A stretch of DNA of 64,000 bases from Acidobacteriota bacterium (GCA_021817045.1 JAKAWG010000014.1:1-64000), one strand, 5' to 3'; positions 9,182 to 18,903 are shown, counted from the first letter of the stretch. Numbers and translations: made by a program. Notes: a model not told the origin generated them from the letters alone.

Positions 9182-10174
9182 GTGATCGAAATGATGTTTG
9201 AAGAATTGCGAATCCGGCACGTACCCATCCGGCCGGCCCACATCCTGGCGCCGATGGCCGGCATCACGGACACGGTCTTTCGCCGCTTCATCAAGCACCT
9301 GGGTGGCTGCGGCCTGATTATGACGGAGTTTGTGTCCTCAGAAGGTATGCTCCGCCAGAACATCAAATCCCGGCGCTTCCTCTACTATCTCGAAGAAGAG
9401 CGGCCCATTACCGCGCAAATCTTCGGCTCCGATCCGAATCACTTGGCGGATGCGGCGCGAATGATCGAAGACCTGGGTTTCGATATCGTCGATCTGAATC
9501 TCGGCTGCCCGGCCAAAAAGGTGGTGAAGTGCGGCGGCTCCGGATTGCTGCGAGACTTGCCCTTACTCGAGCGGATTTTCAAGAAGATCCGCGCGGCCGT
9601 TTGCATCCCCTTCACCACGAAGATTCGCTCCGGATGGAGCGACGAGGAGATTGTAGCCGTTACCGTGGCGCGAATGGCGGAAGAGTGCGGCGTCGAAGCC
9701 ATTGCCGTCCATCCCCGCACGCGCGCGCAAGGCTATAGCGGAAGGGCGAAATGGGAAATCATCGCTCAGGTCAAATCGGCCGTGCGCATCCCTGTCATCG
9801 GTAATGGAGACGTTATGAAACCCGAGGATGCGGAAGCGCTCGCGGTCGAGACCGGCTGCGACGGCGTCATGATCGGCCGCGCGGCGCCCTCGAATCCATG
9901 GATCTTCCGGCAAATGACGGAGTACTTTGCCACCGGAAGTTACGCCCGACCCTCCGAAGCCGACCGCTATGAACTGATCCGCTCATATTACGCCATGCTT
10001 GTCGAAGAGGACACGCCCGGCAGCGTCGGCAAGATGAAGCAATTTGCGGGTTGGTTTACGCACGGGGTACGCAACGGCGCCGAGCTCCGGCGCAGTGTGC
10101 AGAGCGCGCAGAGTACGCACGAAGTTCTGGAGCGAGTCGATGATTTCTTTGCGGTTCAGCTTCAGCAGCAGTGA
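9182..10174 (+). CDS. dusB: tRNA-dihydrouridine synthase
   Basis: A flavin TIM-barrel enzyme that reduces uridines in the tRNA D loop. Signatures are ILAPMAGITDTVFR at 21-34, TAQIFGSDP at 78-86, DLNLGCPAKKVVKCGGS at 104-120 with the family's conserved cysteine 109, FTTKIRSGW at about 150, VHPRTRAQGY at about 180, and GNGDV plus MIGRAAPSNPWIF at about 200-240. The length of 330 is usual. Of the Dus subfamilies it looks like DusB, but subfamily assignment is by eye. The frame starts at GTG 9182; ATG at 9191 or 9194 are alternatives and none has a good ribosome binding site. It lies 80 bases after the repeat that ends fabZ and converges with rsmI. Confidence 0.93.
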   Translation: MIEMMFEELRIRHVPIRPAHILAPMAGITDTVFRRFIKHLGGCGLIMTEFVSSEGMLRQNIKSRRFLYYLEEERPITAQIFGSDPNHLADAARMIEDLGFDIVDLNLGCPAKKVVKCGGSGLLRDLPLLERIFKKIRAAVCIPFTTKIRSGWSDEEIVAVTVARMAEECGVEAIAVHPRTRAQGYSGRAKWEIIAQVKSAVRIPVIGNGDVMKPEDAEALAVETGCDGVMIGRAAPSNPWIFRQMTEYFATGSYARPSEADRYELIRSYYAMLVEEDTPGSVGKMKQFAGWFTHGVRNGAELRRSVQSAQSTHEVLERVDDFFAVQLQQQ

Positions 10175-10207
10175 TGAGTAAAGAGCGGACTGTGCCGGAC
10201 GGGACTC

Positions 10208-11110
10208 TTACTCGTCACCCCTCACCGCTTTTTCCGCTTGAAGGCGGCGATAGAGCTCGCTCTTGGAGATGCCGCTTGAGCGTGCTAGGAGTTTCAGCGC
10301 CTCGCGCTCGCTCACGCCCTGGCGGCGCATGAGCCGATCGACGTCCCGCCTCACGGATTTAAGCGCAGCCGCCGCCGCGGCTTTTTGCGCCTCACGGTCA
10401 GGCGGCCCTACAATGGCGGTGATCTCGCCCTTCACCCGCTTCGCCTTCAGCTTCTTGATGACCTCAGAAGTAAGGCCGCGAATGAACTCCTCATGTATCT
10501 TGGTAACTTCCCGAGCAATCACCAGCGGACGGTCGCCGAGCACTTTTAGGACGTCTTCGAGCATCTCGACGATGCGGTGAGGCGCCTCGTAGAAGACCAG
10601 TGTTTCGGCGCTGTCGGCGAGGCCACGAAGAGCCTTCTGCCGGGCCATCCGCTTGGAGGGCAAGAAGGCGAGGAACTGGAACCGATCAAGGGGGAGACCG
10701 GCGGCCGAAAGCGACGTGATAAGAGCTGAGGGACCCGGGACCGGCTCGATGGTAATCCCGTGGCGGATGGCAAGGCGGACCAATCGGTAGCCGGGGTCGG
10801 AAACTACGGGCATACCGGCGTCGGAGACAAGGGCAATCCGGCTGCCCTCCTCCATGAGCAGAACCAGTTCAGGACCGCGGGTCATCTCATTGTGCTCGTG
10901 GTAGCTGATGACGTTCGTGTGGATCGCGTAACGCTCAAGCAGCGCCTGGGTGCGGCGAGTGTCTTCGCAGGCGATCAAATCGGCTTCCTTCAGCGTTCGA
11001 ATCGCTCGCAAAGTAATGTCTTCTAGGTTGCCAATCGGCGTAGCGACCATAAAGAGCTTACCTGCCGCGGCGGTCGATTTCAGCCGGCTCGTTCCGATCT
11101 CAGTGGGCAT
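10208..11110 (-). CDS. rsmI: 16S rRNA (cytidine-1402-2'-O)-methyltransferase
   Basis: A SAM-dependent tetrapyrrole-methylase-fold enzyme that modifies the ribosomal P site. KLFMVATPIGNLEDITLRA is at 18-36, DLIACEDTRRT at 45-54, ALVSDAGMPVVSDPG at about 91-105, and VFYEAPHR at about 180. The open frame extends to a TTG at 11179, but the ATG at 11110 gives 300 residues, close to the family norm, and has a purine-rich stretch (GGGAAAGAG) upstream. The C-terminus carries an alanine/lysine-rich helix and a helix-turn-helix-like segment (GVSEREALKLLARSSGISK), seen in many RsmI proteins. It converges with dusB; the 33 bases between hold an imperfect inverted repeat (GTGATGAGTAA / TTACTCGTCAC) that could act as a shared terminator stem. 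Confidence 0.93.
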   Translation of the reverse strand: MPTEIGTSRLKSTAAAGKLFMVATPIGNLEDITLRAIRTLKEADLIACEDTRRTQALLERYAIHTNVISYHEHNEMTRGPELVLLMEEGSRIALVSDAGMPVVSDPGYRLVRLAIRHGITIEPVPGPSALITSLSAAGLPLDRFQFLAFLPSKRMARQKALRGLADSAETLVFYEAPHRIVEMLEDVLKVLGDRPLVIAREVTKIHEEFIRGLTSEVIKKLKAKRVKGEITAIVGPPDREAQKAAAAAALKSVRRDVDRLMRRQGVSEREALKLLARSSGISKSELYRRLQAEKAVRGDE

Positions 11111-11258
11111 ACGATTCTGCTCTTTCCCGTCGCAGGATGACGGTGCCGCCAGAATATCAAGGGAAGCGCTGGGGTGCAATGCCGGACTTCGGCGTACAAT
11201 AAGGGCGTTCTACATAGCTCTTTTTCCAAAATGCTACTACTGAGGATAAGCTCTAAGC

Positions 11259-12494
11259 ATGGACGCTGAAATCATCGCCGTAGGCTCCGAGCTGCTAACG
11301 CCTTTCGGGACTGACACGAATTCTCTTTACCTCACCGGCAAACTCAATGCCTTGGGAATCGAGGTCCGCTACAGGATCATTGCCGGTGACGATCACGACC
11401 GGCTGACAGATGCTTTTCAGAACGCCTTGCGGCGCTCGGCGCTCATCATCCTGACCGGTGGCCTGGGACCAACCGAAGACGACATTACACGAAACGTTGT
11501 AGCCGAGGTGCTTGGCCGTCCCTTGCGCGAAAATCCAGAAATCCGCAGTCGCATTGAAAAGCGTTTTGAAAGCCTGAACCGCTCGATGCCGCCGAACAAT
11601 TTGCGCCAGTCGCTATTGCCGGAAGGAGCGCAGTGGCTGGAAAATGCCCACGGCACGGCGCCCGGAATCTGGATTGAGCGCGATGGCGTCATCGTAATCC
11701 TGCTTCCAGGTCCTCCTCGAGAGCTCGAGCCGATGTTTGAATCGCATTGCATGCCGCTTCTCGAGCGCGTGGGAGGAAAAGAGAGAATTCGGACGCGCGT
11801 TTATAAGATCATCGGCCTGCCTGAATCCGAGGTGGATCGCGTCATTGCTCCGCTTTACACGCCCTACCAGAACCCCGCGACCACCATACTCTCCAAGCCC
11901 GGAACCATCGAGGTTCATCTGCGAGCCCGCGCCGCAAGCGAAGAGGAAGCCGAGGCGCTCCTCGGTGAACTCGGCGACAAGATTGAGCTGGCGCTCGGCG
12001 AGCACGTCTTTTCTGCGCACGGTGAGTCGCTGGAAGAAGTGGTTGGAATGTATCTGATGATGAAGCAGCTCACGCTCGCCGTGGCAGAAAGCTGCACGGG
12101 CGGACTGGTCAGCGAGCGGCTGACGCGCGTCCCCGGCAGCTCAAATTTCTTTTTGGGCGGAGCGGTGTGCTACAGCAACGAGCTCAAAATCCGGCTGGCT
12201 GGTGTGCCTGCGGCGCTGATCGAGCGGGAAGGCGCGGTGTCCAAGACTGTGGCGCACGCTTTGAGTGAAGGGATTCGGACGCGCGCGGCCTCCTCCATCG
12301 GAGTCGGTCTCACCGGCATCGCAGGACCCGGCGGCGGTTCGGCGGAAAAGCCGGTTGGCCTCGTCTTCATCGCCCTTACCGACGCCCGTGGAACGAGCGT
12401 GCGCGAGTTTCGTTTTCCCGGGGAGCGTCAACGGGTAAGGTACTGGGCCTCGCAGATGGCCTTGGAAATGATCCGGCGGCGAGTGAGAGACTGA
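11259..12494 (+). CDS. cinA: CinA-family protein: MoaB-like domain plus nicotinamide-nucleotide amidohydrolase
   Basis: The 411-residue product has the two CinA domains. The N-terminal molybdopterin-binding-like fold (1-170) shows AVGSELLTPFGTDTNS, ILTGGLGPTEDD at about 64-75 and ILLPGPPRELEPMF at about 145. The C-terminal PncC domain (about 250-410) shows AESCTGGLVSERLT at about 275-288, NFFLGGAVCYSNELK and GVGLTGIAGPGGG. The family removes the amide of NMN (pyridine nucleotide recycling) and has ADP-ribose pyrophosphatase activity in some members. It overlaps nothing and lies two bases before thpR, so the pair is probably one transcript. Confidence 0.95.
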   Translation: MDAEIIAVGSELLTPFGTDTNSLYLTGKLNALGIEVRYRIIAGDDHDRLTDAFQNALRRSALIILTGGLGPTEDDITRNVVAEVLGRPLRENPEIRSRIEKRFESLNRSMPPNNLRQSLLPEGAQWLENAHGTAPGIWIERDGVIVILLPGPPRELEPMFESHCMPLLERVGGKERIRTRVYKIIGLPESEVDRVIAPLYTPYQNPATTILSKPGTIEVHLRARAASEEEAEALLGELGDKIELALGEHVFSAHGESLEEVVGMYLMMKQLTLAVAESCTGGLVSERLTRVPGSSNFFLGGAVCYSNELKIRLAGVPAALIEREGAVSKTVAHALSEGIRTRAASSIGVGLTGIAGPGGGSAEKPVGLVFIALTDARGTSVREFRFPGERQRVRYWASQMALEMIRRRVRD

Positions 12495-12496
12495 CG

Positions 12497-13060
12497 ATGC
12501 GAGCGTTCGTCGCTATTGATTTGCCGGATTCGCTTCGCGCCGAGCTGACGCGCCGGGAGGACTTGTTTCGAACCGCAATGGCTTCTTCTCCGGGTCGTAA
12601 GGGCGAAGTCCGCTGGGTTCGTGCCGAAAGCATTCACCTCACTCTGAAGTTTCTCGGCGACGCCTCTGAAGCCCGCCTGGCGGAGCTTATCAAGCGCCTG
12701 GAGGCTTCCGGCAGGTTTAAGCCGTTTACGGTAGAAGTGAAAGGCTTTGGGTTCTTCCCGGATGCCCGCAACCCGCGTGTGTTCTGGGCCGGCGTTGAAG
12801 CTCCACCAGAGCTTGGCATGTTGGCAGCGCGCGTTGAAGCCGCTGCGGCAGAGGCAGGCTTCGCGCAAGAACGTCGGCCCTTCCTACCGCACCTTACCCT
12901 TGCCCGGCTTGCTTCCCCCGTGCCAGCGCTCGTGACCGCGGCAAATCGCGATGAGAACGCGAGCATGGGTCAGTTTCACGTAAGCGAGTTCTTTGTGTTT
13001 GAAAGTAAGCTGTCGCCGGGCCGGCCGCCAGAATATCGCAAACTGGCTCGGCTGGTCTGA
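12497..13060 (+). CDS. thpR: RNA 2',3'-cyclic phosphodiesterase (2H family)
   Basis: A 187-residue LigT-like 2H phosphoesterase. The two catalytic HxTx motifs are HLTLKFLG at 47-54 and HLTLARL at about 132-138; the start MRAFVAIDLP is typical. The enzyme opens 2',3'-cyclic phosphate ends of RNA. It directly follows cinA, a pairing seen in several bacteria, and converges with rpe. Confidence 0.92.
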   Translation: MRAFVAIDLPDSLRAELTRREDLFRTAMASSPGRKGEVRWVRAESIHLTLKFLGDASEARLAELIKRLEASGRFKPFTVEVKGFGFFPDARNPRVFWAGVEAPPELGMLAARVEAAAAEAGFAQERRPFLPHLTLARLASPVPALVTAANRDENASMGQFHVSEFFVFESKLSPGRPPEYRKLARLV

Positions 13061-13123
13061 GCTCAGCCGAATTCTCTTGGTTACGAAAACCCTGGAGAAG
13101 GGCATCCTGGGCGAAGTTGGTGG

Positions 13124-13795
13124 TTACGTGGGTTCAAAAGACGCGCAGGCGGAAAGAAGCGCTTGAACCGCACCGGCGATGCCGTCCGGGGAATCGAAAA
13201 CTGCGGTTCCCGCCACCAGCACGTTCGCTCCGGCTTTGACGACCTGGGGTGCTGTGTGCAAATTGATGCCGCCGTCGACTTCCACTTCGCAGTTTATGCC
13301 GCGCTCCTGCATCATGTCGCGAACTCTCCGAATCTTGTGCAGCGTGCGCGGAATGAACTCCTGTCCCCCAAAACCGGGGTTGACCGTCATCACTAAAACG
13401 AGTTGGAGATCGTCGAGCACTTCGCTGAGCAGGCAGGCAGGGGAAGAAGGATTCAGCGCGACGCCCGCCTTCTTGCCGAGCGCGTGTATTTGCTGAACGG
13501 CGCGATGTAGGTGCGGCGTCGCCTCCTGGTGGATGATGATCGTGTCCGCGCCAGCCTCGGCGATGCACTTGATAAAGTCTTCCGGAGGAGTCACCATGAG
13601 GTGCGCTTCGAGCTGAAGGCGGGTGAGCGGACGCAGGCTCTTGATGGCCACCGCGCCGAAGGTGATGTTAGGGACAAAGCGGCCGTCCATAACGTCAATC
13701 TGAACGCGATCCACTCCTGCCGCCTCGGCTTCCAGCACCTGCTCGCCAAGACGCATGAAGTCTGCTGATAGGATGGATGGCGCGATCTTGATCAT
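13124..13795 (-). CDS. rpe: Ribulose-phosphate 3-epimerase
   Basis: A TIM-barrel metal enzyme interconverting ribulose 5-phosphate and xylulose 5-phosphate. KIAPSILSADF at 3-13, VQIDVMDGRFVPN at 31-43 with Asp34 and catalytic Asp37, LEAHLMV at 62-68 with ligand His65, VNPGFGGQ at about 139-146 and VEVDGGIN at about 170-177 with the second catalytic aspartate. The length of 223 is usual. The frame opens with a TTG at 13798, but ATG follows at once. It is the last gene of the pentose-phosphate operon, 110 bases after pgl. Confidence 0.96.
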   Translation of the reverse strand: MIKIAPSILSADFMRLGEQVLEAEAAGVDRVQIDVMDGRFVPNITFGAVAIKSLRPLTRLQLEAHLMVTPPEDFIKCIAEAGADTIIIHQEATPHLHRAVQQIHALGKKAGVALNPSSPACLLSEVLDDLQLVLVMTVNPGFGGQEFIPRTLHKIRRVRDMMQERGINCEVEVDGGINLHTAPQVVKAGANVLVAGTAVFDSPDGIAGAVQALLSACASFEPT

Positions 13796-13905
13796 CAAAA
13801 TCGGGAGCTTGCCTCAGCGCTGGTGTCCCTAGCGGCGGACCACTTCCTCGTCCTCTCCTTGGGCAAAGAGGGGAGCCGCAGGCGGGCTAGTTGGGGACAA
13901 CGCAG

Positions 13906-14640
13906 CTAGAGTAGCCGTGCGGCCGCCGCGTCCAGATACCACGTCACGCTCCCATATGCAGGCTGAATCCTCTGCGACGGAAACGGCGGAGTGCCGTCCG
14001 TAGAGCGCAGAACCTGGCGCACGGTTTCAGCCTTTGCCTCGCCGGCCACCAGGAACACGGCGCGCGCCGCGGCGTTCAGTGTGGGGAGGGTGAGCGTCAG
14101 GCGGTACATTTTCAGCTTTTCGACGTAATTCGGGCACACGGCACGCTCGCGTTCATTCAGCGCTGCGGTCCCTGGAAAGAGGGACGCGGTATGGCCGTCC
14201 TCGCCCATACCAAGAAATATTACGTCCAGGCGGGGCCACTCGCCCGGCCCGGCTCCAACCGTCTTCCGAAGCTCGGTCGCGTAATTTTCCGCTGCAGCTT
14301 CGCGATCCGGTTGCTCCGCGGCCATGCGATGGAAGTTGGCGGCGGGCAATGGAGCGCGATCGAGCAACGCTTCGCGGATCATCTTGTAGTTGCTTTGGGG
14401 ATGATCGGGCGGAACACAGCGCTCGTCTACCTGGAAAAGATGGACGCGAGTCCAGGGTATTTTGAACGCAGGAGTCGCGAGGAGTTGGTAAAACTCCTTC
14501 GGCGTCGACCCTCCCGAAAGGGCCACTGTAAAGAGCCCGTTGGCTGCCGCCGACTGCGTGGCCAGGGAGGAGAATTCCCTGGCTGCGGCCTGGCTCAATT
14601 CGTCGAGGTTCTTAAAGACAAGAATTCGAGGTTCTGGCAT
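13906..14640 (-). CDS. pgl: 6-phosphogluconolactonase
   Basis: A DevB-type lactonase (244 residues) of the oxidative pentose-phosphate pathway. Signatures: VALSGGSTPKEFY at 39-51, HLFQVDERCVPPDHPQSNY at about 67-84, FLGMGEDGHTASLFPG at about 143-158. It lies 12 bases after zwf, whose product makes its substrate, which supports the assignment. Confidence 0.95.
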   Translation of the reverse strand: MPEPRILVFKNLDELSQAAAREFSSLATQSAAANGLFTVALSGGSTPKEFYQLLATPAFKIPWTRVHLFQVDERCVPPDHPQSNYKMIREALLDRAPLPAANFHRMAAEQPDREAAAENYATELRKTVGAGPGEWPRLDVIFLGMGEDGHTASLFPGTAALNERERAVCPNYVEKLKMYRLTLTLPTLNAAARAVFLVAGEAKAETVRQVLRSTDGTPPFPSQRIQPAYGSVTWYLDAAAARLL

Positions 14641-14652
14641 CCTGAACGAAAC

Positions 14653-16206
14653 TTACAACTCTTGCCACTTCCGACCGTCGCGGTCGATGAAGGCGTCCGC
14701 TTCGGGCGGTCCCCATGTCCCCGCCTCGTAAAAGGACATCCCCTTTCGGCCGTCCTCTTGCCAGCGGTCAAGCAGCGGAGTGATGAGCTCCCATGCGAGA
14801 TCCACAAAGTCGGCGCGGGTGAACAGCATACTATCGCCCACCATGCAGTCGAGTAGCAGCGTTTCGTAAGCGGTGGTCGGCACCGCATGACCGAAGGCAT
14901 CTTCGTAACGAAATTCCATCGTGACGGGCCGGATTTGCATCGTCGTGGCCGGGATCTTGGCGTTGAACCTCAGGGACATGCCTTCATTGGGCTGAATGTG
15001 GATCGAAAGGTGATTTCCGCGGATTTCCGTCGTGCTGGTTCCCTTGAAGAGAAGATGAGGCGCCGGACGGAAGCGGATGTTGATTTCACTCACGCGTTTC
15101 GGCAAGCGTTTTCCTGACCGCACGTAAAAGGGCACGTCGGCCCAGCGCCAGTTATCGATGTAAAGTTTGAGCGCCGCAAAGGTCTCCGTGGTGGACTGCG
15201 GGGAAACTTTCGGCTCGGAGCGATAGGCCGGCATTCGCTCGCCGTTACACCATCCCTCGACATACTGCCCGCGCACCGCGGCTTCGGCCAGATGGTCGAG
15301 GTCAATAGGACGGACCGCGCGCATGACTTTCGATTTCTCATCGCGCACCGCGGTGGCGTTGAAGATAGCGGGCGGCTCCATGGCGATGAGGCTCAACAGC
15401 GAGAGGACGTGGTTCTGGATCATGTCCCTCACCAATCCAGCCTCTTCGTAATAGGCCCCGCGATTCTCCACGCCGATCTCTTCCGCCACTGTGATCTGCA
15501 CGTGATCAATGTACCTGCGGTTCCAGAAGGGTTCGAAGATGCCGTTGCCGAAGCGGAAAACCAAAAGGTTCTGAACGGTCTCTTTGCCGAGGTAATGATC
15601 GATCCGGTAAATCTGATCTTCCTTAAACACGCTTGTGACAATGCGGTTCAGTTCGCGGGCGGAGTCAAGATCGCGTCCGAAGGGTTTCTCGATAACTATG
15701 TGAGTCCAGTTCTTGCCCAGCTCTTTAGGCTGCGCCAAGCCCACCGCGCCCAAGTGATTCACGATGATGGGGAAAAAGCTCGGCGGCGTTGCCAGGTAAA
15801 ACAAACGGTTGCCGCCGGTTCCCCGCTCGCGGTCGAGTTTGTCCAGAAGGTCCTTGAGTTGCCCGTACGCGGCTGGGTCGCCAAAATCGTCGGCGATGTA
15901 GTGAATGTCGCGAGTGAACGCGTCGAGAATCGGGTTATCCGAACTCGACACGTTCAGGTATTTCTTGACTCCCTCCTGCATCTTGGCGCGGAAGGAATCG
16001 TTGTTGTATTGCGTCTTAGCGCAGCCGATGACGGAGAAGCCGTCCGGAAGGAGCTTTGCCCGCGATAGATAGTAGAGCGCCGGAACGAGCTTGCGCTCAG
16101 TGAGGTCGCCCGAAGCACCGAAGATGACCATCGCACAGGGCTGAGGAGTTTGCCGCCCACCTGTTTCGGGCGTCTGAACTGGAGTCAAAACCTTGGCTTC
16201 ACTCAC
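14653..16206 (-). CDS. zwf: Glucose-6-phosphate 1-dehydrogenase
   Basis: A 517-residue NADP-dependent dehydrogenase. The coenzyme-binding signature VIFGASGDLTERKLVPALY is at 27-45, and the substrate-site motif YRIDHYLGKE is at about 199-208. An EKPFGRD segment is just before it. The final part has the usual glucose-6-phosphate dehydrogenase C-terminal beta sheet. It lies between tkt (30 bases upstream) and pgl (12 bases downstream). A 6-phosphogluconate dehydrogenase gene is not in this operon. Confidence 0.97.
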   Translation of the reverse strand: MSEAKVLTPVQTPETGGRQTPQPCAMVIFGASGDLTERKLVPALYYLSRAKLLPDGFSVIGCAKTQYNNDSFRAKMQEGVKKYLNVSSSDNPILDAFTRDIHYIADDFGDPAAYGQLKDLLDKLDRERGTGGNRLFYLATPPSFFPIIVNHLGAVGLAQPKELGKNWTHIVIEKPFGRDLDSARELNRIVTSVFKEDQIYRIDHYLGKETVQNLLVFRFGNGIFEPFWNRRYIDHVQITVAEEIGVENRGAYYEEAGLVRDMIQNHVLSLLSLIAMEPPAIFNATAVRDEKSKVMRAVRPIDLDHLAEAAVRGQYVEGWCNGERMPAYRSEPKVSPQSTTETFAALKLYIDNWRWADVPFYVRSGKRLPKRVSEINIRFRPAPHLLFKGTSTTEIRGNHLSIHIQPNEGMSLRFNAKIPATTMQIRPVTMEFRYEDAFGHAVPTTAYETLLLDCMVGDSMLFTRADFVDLAWELITPLLDRWQEDGRKGMSFYEAGTWGPPEADAFIDRDGRKWQEL

Positions 16207-16236
16207 AGGATATACTCTCCCTTGAATTCGAGACTT

Positions 16237-18288
16237 TCATGTCTGTCGTCCAATCAGTTCGCGGGCCTTGGCGACCACGGCGTCACGCGTGAAGCCAAAC
16301 TTTTCGGCCAGAACCTTATAAGGCGCGGAGGCTCCGAAGCGGCTCATCCCGATCACGGTTCCTCGGGCTCCCACGTACCGCTCCCATCCGAAGGGAGCGG
16401 CGGCTTCAATCGCAATCCGAATCGTGAAGCCATCAGGCAATGTTTCCTGGCGGTAGTTTGCCGGCTGCGCTTCAAACAGCTCCCAGCTCGGCATGCTGAC
16501 CACGCGTGCGGCTTGGCCCTCTGATTTCAATTGCTCGAAAGCCTCGACGGCGAGCGACAATTCCGACCCCGAAGCGATCAACAAAACGCCGGGCGTCTTG
16601 CCGTTTGCATCCGCAAGAACGTAAGCGCCACGCGTGAGCCCTTCGGCGGAGGCGTACTTCGCGCGATCGAGAATAGGCAAGGCCTGGCGGGTGAGAATCA
16701 GCGCGACCGGGCCGGCCTTGTGTTCGACTGCCACCCGCCACGCCATGGCCGTCTCGTTGGCATCGCCTGGACGGATGAGGCACAGATTGGGCATTGCACG
16801 AAGCGAAGGGATTTGCTCTACCGGTTGGTGGGTGGGGCCGTCTTCACCAAGAAAGACGCTATCGTGGGTGTAGACAAAAATGGAGTGGGCCTCCATCAGA
16901 GCTGCCAGGCGGACGGCGGGCCGCATGTAATCGGAGAAGTTGAAAAACGTGGCTCCGAAGGCGAGGAGGCCGCTCAGCGCCATTCCATTTACGGCCGCTC
17001 CCATGGCATGCTCCCGCACACCGAAATGGACATTCCGATTGCCGTACTGGCCTTTTTGAAAATCCCCGAAGTCTTTAAGATAGGTGTCCGTCGAGGGATT
17101 GAGATCCGCAGATCCACCCATGAGCGTGGGAAGACTTGCAGCAACGGCGTTCAGGACCTTTCCGGAAGCCTGGCGCGTAGCCATGGGCCCGTCGGAGGGC
17201 TTGAACGCCGGGATCTTGCTCTTCCAGCCGTCGGGAACTTCGCCGCGCGCAAAGCGGTCCCATTCCGCGGCCAGTTGCGGGTATGTCCGCTGATAAGCGA
17301 CTAGGCGCTGTATCCACTCATCTTCCAGGTTAGCACCGCGGTCGATGCCCTTCCGGAATTCGGCCAGAGCTTGGGGCGGGATGTAGAACGTGGGCTCGAT
17401 CGGCCATCCGAATTTCTGCTTCGTGAGTTTCACTTCTTCCTCGCCCAGCGGGTTGCCGTGTGCCAGGTAGGTGTCCTGCTTGTGTGGACTGCCGTAACCG
17501 ATATGAGTGCGGGCGATGATGAGCGAAGGCCGGTCGCTTTCTGCCGCGGCGACCTGGAGAGCCTTGCCCACAGCATGCAGGTCGTTGCCGTCGGGAAGAT
17601 TCTGCACAAACCACCCGTAGCCTTCGAATCGTTTGCCGACATCTTCGGTGAACGCCCAATCCGTCGGCCCCTCTAAAGAAACATGATTGTTGTCGTAAAG
17701 ATAGATCAGGTTGTTCAACGCCAAGTGGCCGGCCAGGGACGCCGATTCCGACGAGATTCCTTCCATCAAATCTCCGTCGCTCACCAGCGCGTAAACCCGG
17801 TAGTCAATCAAGGTATGGCCGGGACGATTGAAGTGTGCGGCGAGGTATTTTTCGGCTATGGCCATGCCTACTGCCGTGCCGAAGCCCTGACCGAGCGGCC
17901 CGGTCGTGGTCTCCACGCCCGGTGCGAGCCCGTACTCGGGATGACCGGGTGTCTTGCTGCCCCACTGGCGAAACCGCTGCAACTCTTCCAACGACAGGTC
18001 AAAACCTGTCAGGTGCAGCAGGCTGTAAAGCAACATGCAGCCGTGACCCGCCGAAAGAACGAAGCGGTCGCGATTCGGCCAATGCGGATTGCGGGGATCA
18101 TACCGAAGGTACTTAGTCCAAAGCACGTACGCCATAGCCGCTGTGCCCATCGGCAATCCGGGATGGCCGGACTTGGCCTTCTGTGTAGCATCCATGGCCA
18201 GACAGCGGATGGTATTGATGCAAAGCTCATCGAGGGCGCTCCCGGAAAGCGCCTCTGCCCGTGTTTGCGCTGTTGTTTCCCCTGGCAA
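16237..18288 (-). CDS. tkt: Transketolase
   Basis: A 683-residue thiamine-diphosphate enzyme transferring two-carbon units in the pentose-phosphate pathway. The N-terminal half shows [10 protein letters not shown] at about 39-48, [14 protein letters not shown] and the diphosphate/metal motif VSDGDLMEG at about 169-177. The pyrimidine domain shows [14 protein letters not shown] at about 413 and [19 protein letters not shown] at about 465. The start is a TTG at 18288 preceded by GGGAGG at a spacing of nine; no ATG is available near it. First gene of the operon tkt-zwf-pgl-rpe. Confidence 0.96.
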   Translation of the reverse strand: MPGETTAQTRAEALSGSALDELCINTIRCLAMDATQKAKSGHPGLPMGTAAMAYVLWTKYLRYDPRNPHWPNRDRFVLSAGHGCMLLYSLLHLTGFDLSLEELQRFRQWGSKTPGHPEYGLAPGVETTTGPLGQGFGTAVGMAIAEKYLAAHFNRPGHTLIDYRVYALVSDGDLMEGISSESASLAGHLALNNLIYLYDNNHVSLEGPTDWAFTEDVGKRFEGYGWFVQNLPDGNDLHAVGKALQVAAAESDRPSLIIARTHIGYGSPHKQDTYLAHGNPLGEEEVKLTKQKFGWPIEPTFYIPPQALAEFRKGIDRGANLEDEWIQRLVAYQRTYPQLAAEWDRFARGEVPDGWKSKIPAFKPSDGPMATRQASGKVLNAVAASLPTLMGGSADLNPSTDTYLKDFGDFQKGQYGNRNVHFGVREHAMGAAVNGMALSGLLAFGATFFNFSDYMRPAVRLAALMEAHSIFVYTHDSVFLGEDGPTHQPVEQIPSLRAMPNLCLIRPGDANETAMAWRVAVEHKAGPVALILTRQALPILDRAKYASAEGLTRGAYVLADANGKTPGVLLIASGSELSLAVEAFEQLKSEGQAARVVSMPSWELFEAQPANYRQETLPDGFTIRIAIEAAAPFGWERYVGARGTVIGMSRFGASAPYKVLAEKFGFTRDAVVAKARELIGRQT

Positions 18289-18311
18289 AGTTACGATCCT
18301 CCCTATAGAGC

Positions 18312-18340
18312 ATTATAAACGCACTTTCTGTCGCTCTGAA
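18312..18340 (-). promoter_or_regulatory. Promoter of the tkt-zwf-pgl-rpe operon
   Basis: On the minus strand TTCAGA (18335-18340) and TATAAT (18312-18317) are separated by 17 bases, a good sigma-70-type promoter. It lies 24 bases before the TTG start, with GGGAGG between. Confidence 0.65.
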
Positions 18341-18521
18341 TTTCTTTAGGGAAGAGCCATCACTTCGACACCATTCCGCAGACGGCTTGCTCACTGGCGG
18401 AGGCTTGGTGTGGGGCCTAATAGCTGAGATGTTTCGGTAAGGACAAAGGCTGCGGGGAATTCATAGAACCGTCAAGAAACAGAATAAACTCGAAGGGCTG
18501 AAGCTTTATCCCAGGATGGAA

Positions 18522-18560
18522 ATAAAAAACAGGCCCCGGCTTGTTTACCGGGGACCTGTT
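18522..18560 (-). terminator. Intrinsic terminator of the lysine-rich small protein gene
   Basis: On the minus strand AACAGG-T-CCCCGG pairs with CCGGGG-CCTGTT around an eight-base loop. The stem (12 pairs with one bulge) is followed directly by TTTTATTT. It lies 55 bases after the stop codon at 18615. Confidence 0.9.
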
Positions 18561-18614
18561 TCCACTTCCTCGAAGAAGATGCGGCTTCAGATTCCACGAA
18601 GCCGGCGACGGAAC

Positions 18615-18794
18615 TTACATGCTGCTGGGGCTTACGAGCATCATCTTCTTCTTTTTCTTGTGGTGCTTCTTCTTTTTCTTCTTTTTCAGAAAATGAATTG
18701 TGCTCGAAGCCGAGGACGCCGGGGCAGCAAAGACCGGCATTCCCAGCGAAACTCCCAAGCACAAAGTGAATAACAGCGTAAGGAGCTTCTTCAT
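18615..18794 (-). CDS. Small secreted lysine/histidine-rich protein
   Basis: From the ATG at 18794 the product has 59 residues: a clear signal peptide (1-23, MKKLLTLLFTLCLGVSLGMP then VFA), a short Ala/Ser linker, and a block of seven lysines, two histidines and five lysines at about 37-50, ending MMLVSPSSM. GGAGG lies 12 bases upstream; the frame also opens at a TTG four codons earlier, too close to that site. The gene has its own extended -10 promoter and a strong terminator, so it is a real single-gene unit despite its low complexity. No function is recognised. A role in binding phosphate-rich polymers, nucleic acid or metal at the envelope would fit the composition but is a guess. Confidence 0.75.
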   Translation of the reverse strand: MKKLLTLLFTLCLGVSLGMPVFAAPASSASSTIHFLKKKKKKKHHKKKKKMMLVSPSSM

Positions 18795-18875
18795 ATAGGG
18801 TTGCAACCTCCGTTAGTTTGAAATTCCTTCGCATTTAAGAGCACGTCGCTGACCAAAGGTACCCTCTGCTACGGG

Positions 18876-18903
18876 AGTATACCATAACTTTTTCGTGAAT
18901 CAA
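18876..18903 (-). promoter_or_regulatory. Promoter of the lysine-rich small protein gene
   Basis: On the minus strand TTGATT (18898-18903), 16 bases, TATACT (18876-18881) with TG one base before the -10 (extended -10). The leader would be about 75 bases. The remainder of 18904-19147 holds no feature that I can recognise; a short frame at 18869-19114 has no coding character. Confidence 0.7.
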
